This document shows, piece by piece, positions 5,444-5,633 of a stretch of DNA of 5,633 nt (the first letter of the stretch is position 1; each line of letters opens with the position of its first letter). Position numbers and translations under genes: made by a program. Source of the DNA: Anaerolineae bacterium. Its GTDB lineage: Bacteria > Chloroflexota > Anaerolineae > 4572-78 > J111. The stretch covers positions 1-5,633 of the forward strand of contig JAGRBY010000490.1 in the NCBI GenBank assembly GCA_020433835.1. Reading direction: 5' to 3'. The notes beneath the pieces were generated by a model, which did no database searches, was not told the DNA's origin, and saw only the letters and a program-made list of their open reading frames with translations.

Positions 5444-5633
5444 AAAAATCGCGCTGCGAACATTTTTACTACCTTTGCACTTTAGCGAATTAGGCAAGAA
5501 ACCAGGGTTTTTAGCGTTAAGGTAGCTCTGCACACAATCGTGGTAATATTAGAACCCAGGTTTTTCTTGAGCATGAGACCGGCAAAGGCTTATTTTTGGT
5601 GCTCAATTGGGCAACATGCTTACACTTTAGGCA
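5444..5633. other. right-end region without a supportable gene
   Basis: These 190 bases are AT-rich and show no convincing coding region on either strand. A small stem TCGC-GCT-GCGA (5449-5459) adjoins the T-tract upstream of the sodN promoter; four base pairs are too few to call a terminator. Two copies of AACC-NN-GGTT followed by T-runs are at 5500-5509 and 5553-5562. A plus-strand frame from the ATG at 5573 stays open to the edge, encoding MRPAKAYFWCSIGQ and six more residues, but lacks a good ribosome-binding site. It may be the start of a gene or chance. Confidence 0.5.

Noticed and set aside
5449..5459. Mini-hairpin TCGC-GCT-GCGA followed by T7 on the minus strand
   Set aside because: Four base pairs are too short for an intrinsic terminator, and no upstream minus-strand gene is visible for it to end.
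5309..5533. 74-residue minus-strand open frame upstream of sodN
   Set aside because: It runs through the perfect sodN promoter and the leader, has no ribosome-binding site, and has a low-complexity composition without known motifs.

Overview
The window carries six complete genes and reads as ordinary bacterial chromosome, compactly arranged, with moderately GC-rich genes and AT-rich gaps. I see no transposase, integrase, phage gene, CRISPR array, tRNA or rRNA. The gene mix suggests a member of the Chloroflexota, but this is inferred from general resemblance and not proven: a nickel superoxide dismutase with its own protease, a small acidic ferredoxin with a C-x2-E-x2-C first cluster motif, and an L-aspartate oxidase followed by a 3H-domain niacin repressor.

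Positions 1-2200, plus strand: nadB (L-aspartate oxidase, first step of de novo NAD synthesis) is followed 13 bases later by nadR/niaR, a niacin-responsive repressor expected to control NAD biosynthesis genes. The short gap has no ribosome-binding site but holds a perfect TATAAT seven bases before the nadR start codon, so nadR may also be made from a leaderless transcript. A strong symmetrical hairpin ends this unit and, from the other side, fumC.

Positions 2201-5633, minus strand: reading leftwards from the right end, the order is sodN (Ni-superoxide dismutase precursor), sodX (its processing protease), a 4Fe-4S/7Fe-type ferredoxin, and fumC (class II fumarase). sodN has a textbook TTGACA-17-TATAAT promoter, a leader of about 120 bases and its own terminator. 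sodX therefore probably depends on read-through or on a weak promoter of its own, and its start codon touches a perfect 14-base palindrome of the LacI/CcpA operator type. The ferredoxin has its own near-consensus promoter, a leader of about 70 bases containing a 15-base palindrome, a strong Shine-Dalgarno sequence and a terminator. fumC has a clear Shine-Dalgarno but no convincing promoter.

Functionally, nadB and nadR form an NAD-synthesis and control pair. sodN and sodX form an enzyme-plus-maturase pair for superoxide removal. Ferredoxin and fumarase are core metabolism. I found no undescribed multi-gene system. The items most worth following up are regulatory: the leaderless nadR start, the operator-like palindromes at sodX and the ferredoxin, and the structured sodN leader with a Nur-box-like site. 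The Cys-to-Glu ligand change in the ferredoxin is also of interest. The last 190 bases or so show no supportable gene.
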